DNA from: Actinomycetes bacterium
GTDB taxonomy: Bacteria; Actinomycetota; Actinomycetes; Actinomycetales; Cellulomonadaceae
Direction of reading: 5' to 3'
Length of the DNA stretch: 9,541 bases
NCBI GenBank assembly: GCA_023461115.1
Contig: JAEWOA010000130.1
Location: 1-9,541 of the forward strand
A program made the position numbers and the translations under genes. The notes below the pieces were generated by a model. It ran no database searches, had not been told where the DNA came from, and worked only from the letters and a program-made list of their open reading frames with translations. Below, piece by piece: positions 7,872 through 9,541 of this stretch (position 1 is its first letter; every line of letters begins with the position of its first letter).

Positions 7872-9068
7872 TCAGCGCGCGTTGTGCGCGAGCCAGGCGG
7901 CGATTCCCCCGCTCAGGTTCGCGGCGTCGATGCCGGCGGCGCGCATCACCTGCGCGGCGGCCTGCGAGCGGACGCCGGAGTGGCAGTAGACGACGACGGG
8001 CCGGTCGCGCGGCAATGCCTCGAGCGCGGACCCGTCGAGCACGGTGTCGAGCGGCGCCAGCACTCCCCCGGGAATGCGCGCGGCGGCAACCTCATGCGCC
8101 TCCCGCACGTCGACCAACATCGCCCCCCCGACGAGCACCCCCTCCAACTCCCCCACCCCCACCTCCGGCACCCCCACCCCCTGCACCCGCACCCCCTGCA
8201 CACCCGCCCCCTCGCCGAGGTCGTCGGAGATCGTCGAGGTCGTCGGAGATTCCCGACGAACTGGCGATTCACCGACGAACTCGGCGGAAGTGGGAGGGAG
8301 GGGGTGGGGGGTGGGGAGGGGGGTGAGGGGGAGGGGGGTCCAGGTGCTGTTGAGGGCGTCTAGCGCTAGGACGCGGCCTAGCAGGGGGCGGCCCAGGCCT
8401 GTGATCAGCTTGATCGCCTCCGTCGCCATCAGCGAGCCCACCTGGCCGCAGAGGGCGCCCACCACGCCGGCCTCGGAGCACGACGGCACGTCGCCCGGCG
8501 CCGGCTCGTCGGGGAACAGGTCCCGCAGCGTCACACCCGCGAGAGCCCAGAACACCGACACCTGCGCGTCGAACCGCAGCACCGACCCCCACACCACCGG
8601 CAGCCCCAGCGCGGCGCACGCGTCGGACACCAGGTAGCGGGTCGGGAAGTTGTCGGTCCCGTCGACCACCAGGTCGTACTCCCCCAGCAGCACCGCGGCG
8701 TTCGACGACGAGAGCCGCACGGGATGCGTCCGCACGACGATCGTCGGGTCCAGCTCCAGCACCGCGTCGCGCGCCGAGTCCACCTTGGGACGTCCGACGT
8801 CCGACGTGCCGTGGATCACCTGCCGCTGGAGGTTGGTGAGGTCGACGACGTCGTCGTCGACGATCCCGAGCGTCCCCACCCCCGCCGCCGCCAGGTACTG
8901 CAGCACCGGCGCCCCGAGCCCGCCCGCCCCGACCACGCAGACCCGCGCGTTCCGCAGCCGCCGCTGCCCCTCGAGCCCCATGCCGGGCAGCAGGAGGTGG
9001 CGGGACGCGCGCACGGCCTGCTCGGGGGTGAGCGGCGGTCCGGGCTCGACGAGGGGCGGAAGCGGCAC
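7872..9068 (-). CDS. moeB: MoeB/MoeZ-type MoaD-activating adenylyltransferase with C-terminal rhodanese domain
   Basis: This protein adenylates the C-terminal Gly of MoaD; the rhodanese domain supplies sulfur for the thiocarboxylate. It is 398 residues, matching MoeZ-type fusions. ThiF/E1 domain about 15-243: ATP loop GAGGLG (47-52), DDDVVDLTNLQRQ (71-83), DGTDNFPTR (136-144), C197 in PSCSEAG. Rhodanese domain about 300-398: LVDVRE (318-323) and active loop YCHSGVRS with C362. Both zinc-type CxxC motifs of E. coli MoeB are absent: one position reads TLRDLFP, the other is replaced by the linker. The linker (about 244-300) is Pro/Thr/Leu-rich, then Ser/Asp/Glu-rich, then Gly/Val repeats, encoded by an unusual palindromic DNA element. 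GTG 9068 is the first gene of the minus-strand Moco operon, has no normal Shine-Dalgarno and is probably leaderless. Symbols moeB and moeZ are both defensible. Confidence 0.94.
   Translation of the reverse strand: MPLPPLVEPGPPLTPEQAVRASRHLLLPGMGLEGQRRLRNARVCVVGAGGLGAPVLQYLAAAGVGTLGIVDDDVVDLTNLQRQVIHGTSDVGRPKVDSARDAVLELDPTIVVRTHPVRLSSSNAAVLLGEYDLVVDGTDNFPTRYLVSDACAALGLPVVWGSVLRFDAQVSVFWALAGVTLRDLFPDEPAPGDVPSCSEAGVVGALCGQVGSLMATEAIKLITGLGRPLLGRVLALDALNSTWTPLPLTPLPTPHPLPPTSAEFVGESPVRRESPTTSTISDDLGEGAGVQGVRVQGVGVPEVGVGELEGVLVGGAMLVDVREAHEVAAARIPGGVLAPLDTVLDGSALEALPRDRPVVVYCHSGVRSQAAAQVMRAAGIDAANLSGGIAAWLAHNAR
8150..8211 (-). repeat. G-rich tract (coding strand of moeB), possible G-quadruplex
   Basis: The plus strand carries C-runs at 8150-8154, 8156-8160, 8171-8175, 8177-8181, 8186-8188, 8192-8196, 8203-8205 and 8207-8211. 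The minus (coding) strand and the mRNA therefore have eight G-runs of 3-5. It includes a short repeated piece: the plus strand has CACCCCCTGCA twice and ACCCGC twice. It encodes the Gly/Val-rich linker with repeated V-x-G-V units. More C-runs lie further left (8123-8129, 8138-8142). A quadruplex is a prediction from the run pattern only. Confidence 0.6.
8213..8286. repeat. 74-bp imperfect palindrome made of four 19-bp units, in frame inside moeB
   Basis: Units of 19 bp start at 8217, 8236, 8255 and 8274. Units 1 and 2 share GAGGTCGTCGGAGAT (15/15). Units 3 and 4 share CCGACGAACT (with the two preceding bases) and run in the opposite sense. The right half, reverse-complemented, aligns with the left half almost end to end: both begin CGCCGAG then TCGTCGG, and the TCGTCGG core recurs 19 nt later. 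The transcript could fold into one long interrupted hairpin centred near 8249. The element is less GC-rich than its surroundings and encodes about residues 262-286 of MoeB, a hydrophilic S/D/E-rich part of the linker. It looks like a small inserted repeat that kept the frame; that origin is inference. Confidence 0.75.
8292..8338 (+). repeat. G-rich tract (template strand of moeB), possible G-quadruplex
   Basis: The plus strand has eight runs of 3-6 G in 47 bp (8292-8294, 8296-8298, 8300-8304, 8306-8311, 8313-8316, 8318-8323, 8327-8331, 8333-8338), separated mostly by a single T or A. In moeB mRNA this reads as C-runs encoding the Pro/Leu/Thr linker (about residues 244-259). It mirrors the G-rich tract on the other side of the palindrome, on the opposite strand, so the two tracts could also pair with each other in the transcript. 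Confidence 0.65.
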
Positions 9069-9074
9069 CCCCCC

Positions 9075-9080
9075 AAAGTA
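9075..9080 (-). promoter_or_regulatory. Candidate -10 box of the moeB operon, leaderless geometry
   Basis: On the minus strand TACTTT matches TANNNT, and exactly six G residues separate it from GTG 9068. The expected transcription start is therefore the G of the start codon. The gene lacks a Shine-Dalgarno at normal spacing, which agrees with a leaderless mRNA, common in actinobacteria. No good -35 is seen at 17-18 nt; instead that region holds three 8-bp repeats. Confidence 0.55.
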
Positions 9081-9084
9081 CGCC

Positions 9085-9108
9085 CGGACCAGCGGACCAC
9101 CGGACCGC
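9085..9108. repeat. Three 8-bp direct repeats upstream of the moeB -10 box; possible regulator site
   Basis: CGGACC recurs at 9085, 9093 and 9101 (plus strand), an exact 8-bp period, with AG, AC and GC filling the two variable bases. On the minus strand this is GGTCCG three times, ending 4 bp upstream of the candidate -10 of moeB, where a -35 would lie. It could bind a regulator of the Moco operon. The 8-bp period does not match a DNA turn, so repeats would face different sides of the helix. Confidence 0.5.
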
Positions 9109-9187
9109 CCGGCAGCCCGCGGCGCCCGCTCGGGAAGCCGGAAGGGCAGACATTGGCCCCGCTCGCGCCCCGGCGAGGAGGCTCGCC

Positions 9188-9193
9188 TAGGGT
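9188..9193 (+). promoter_or_regulatory. Candidate -10 box of the right-edge gene, leaderless geometry
   Basis: TAGGGT matches TANNNT and ends exactly 6 nt before ATG 9200, so transcription would begin at the A of the start codon. The same bases contain an AGGG (9189-9192) 7 nt from the ATG that could instead act as a weak Shine-Dalgarno, and GGAGG lies further up (9177-9181). No convincing -35 at normal spacing (TTGGCC at 9154 is too far). Confidence 0.4.
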
Positions 9194-9199
9194 CGCGTC

Positions 9200-9541
9200 A
9201 TGGAGCGGGTGCGCAGCCCGCGCGACGCCTCGGCCGAACGCGCGAGAACGAGTGCCGCACACCGGACGACGAGCCCGCGGGCCGCGTTCGCACTGCAGCG
9301 CGCGGCGGGCAACCGGGCGACGACGGCCGCGCTCCGCGAGTGGACGACTGCGCCGCACACCCCGCACGCCGGCCCGGTGGTGCAGCGCCGCGCGCCGGAC
9401 CCGATCGTCGTGAACGGCATCGTCGGGCTCACCCCCGCCGCCCAGCGCGCGGAACGCAAGCTCAAGCGCGTCCTGAGCCGGGAGATCGCGCGCATGGAGG
9501 GCCGGGCGGCGGGCACGCAGGCGGCGGTCGCGGCGCAGTTC
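9200..9541 (+). CDS. N-terminal part of a protein with LQR-GNRA and VVQRR motifs (DUF4157 / injection-system-associated type); cut by the right edge
   Basis: 114 residues are visible and the frame is open at base 9541. The start is firm: an in-frame TAG (9188-9190) lies four codons before ATG 9200. The first 28 residues are Arg/Ala/Ser-rich and probably disordered. Then come FALQRAAGNRATTAAL (30-45) and VVQRR (60-64). This pairing, an LQRxxGNRA motif followed by a VQR block, is what I know from N-termini of actinobacterial and cyanobacterial proteins that often carry DUF4157 and are found with extracellular contractile injection systems, where they are thought to be cargo or toxins. Here only the N-terminus is seen: no DUF4157 HExxH or toxin domain is yet visible, and residues 66-114 are charged helix of unknown type. 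No signal peptide. It is divergent from the Moco operon and functionally unrelated to it as far as can be seen. Confidence 0.75.
   Translation, partial: MERVRSPRDASAERARTSAAHRTTSPRAAFALQRAAGNRATTAALREWTTAPHTPHAGPVVQRRAPDPIVVNGIVGLTPAAQRAERKLKRVLSREIARMEGRAAGTQAAVAAQF

Noticed and set aside
8213..8292. Short CRISPR-like array
   Set aside because: The 19-bp units are contiguous without spacers, two are inverted, and the stretch lies in frame inside moeB.
7872..9068. moeB as a pseudogene because of its odd low-complexity middle
   Set aside because: The frame is open throughout, and both catalytic cysteine motifs and the ATP loop are intact, so a working two-domain protein is more likely.

Overview
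The window comes from a high-GC Actinomycetota genome. Strong G/C third-position codon bias, frequent GTG starts, tight ATGA/GTGA gene overlaps and the protein types all fit Micrococcales; something close to Cellulomonas is my guess, not a demonstrated assignment. It holds ten genes, two of them cut by the window edges. No rRNA, tRNA, CRISPR array, IS element or prophage gene is visible.

Left region (1 to about 2560, minus strand): the N-terminal three quarters of gcvP, the P-protein (glycine decarboxylase) of the glycine cleavage system. Upstream is a tandem two-aptamer glycine riboswitch and a candidate promoter. This unit is divergent from the next operon.

Central region (2716 to 9068): a compact molybdenum-cofactor (Moco) island made of two convergent operons. 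The plus-strand operon is mogA/moaB-like, moaE, moaA, each joined by a 4-nt overlap. The minus-strand operon is moeB/moeZ-like, moeA, moaC, mobA, a small DUF6457-like gene, moaD. Their 3' ends meet at 4621/4694, around a perfect hairpin that contains the moaD stop codon. Together they cover the pathway: MoaA and MoaC make cyclic pyranopterin monophosphate from GTP; MoaD-MoaE (MPT synthase), with MoeB activating MoaD, make molybdopterin; Mog adenylates it; MoeA inserts molybdate; MobA adds GMP to give bis-MGD. The catalytic pairs MoaA/MoaC and MoaD/MoaE are each split across the two operons. No molybdate transporter and no molybdoenzyme lies in the window.

The most unusual structure is inside moeB. 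The DNA for the linker between its adenylation and rhodanese domains (about 8123 to 8341) holds a 74-bp imperfect palindrome built from four 19-bp units. It is flanked by G-runs on opposite strands, and the reading frame stays open throughout. The same protein lacks both CxxC zinc motifs known from E. coli MoeB.

Right edge (9069 to 9541): a 131-bp divergent intergenic region. Each flanking gene has a TANNNT -10 box exactly 6 nt before its start codon, which suggests leaderless mRNAs. Three 8-bp direct repeats lie on the moeB side. The plus-strand gene begins a protein with LQRAAGNRA and VVQRR motifs, as seen at the N termini of DUF4157-type and contractile-injection-system-associated proteins; the window ends inside it.
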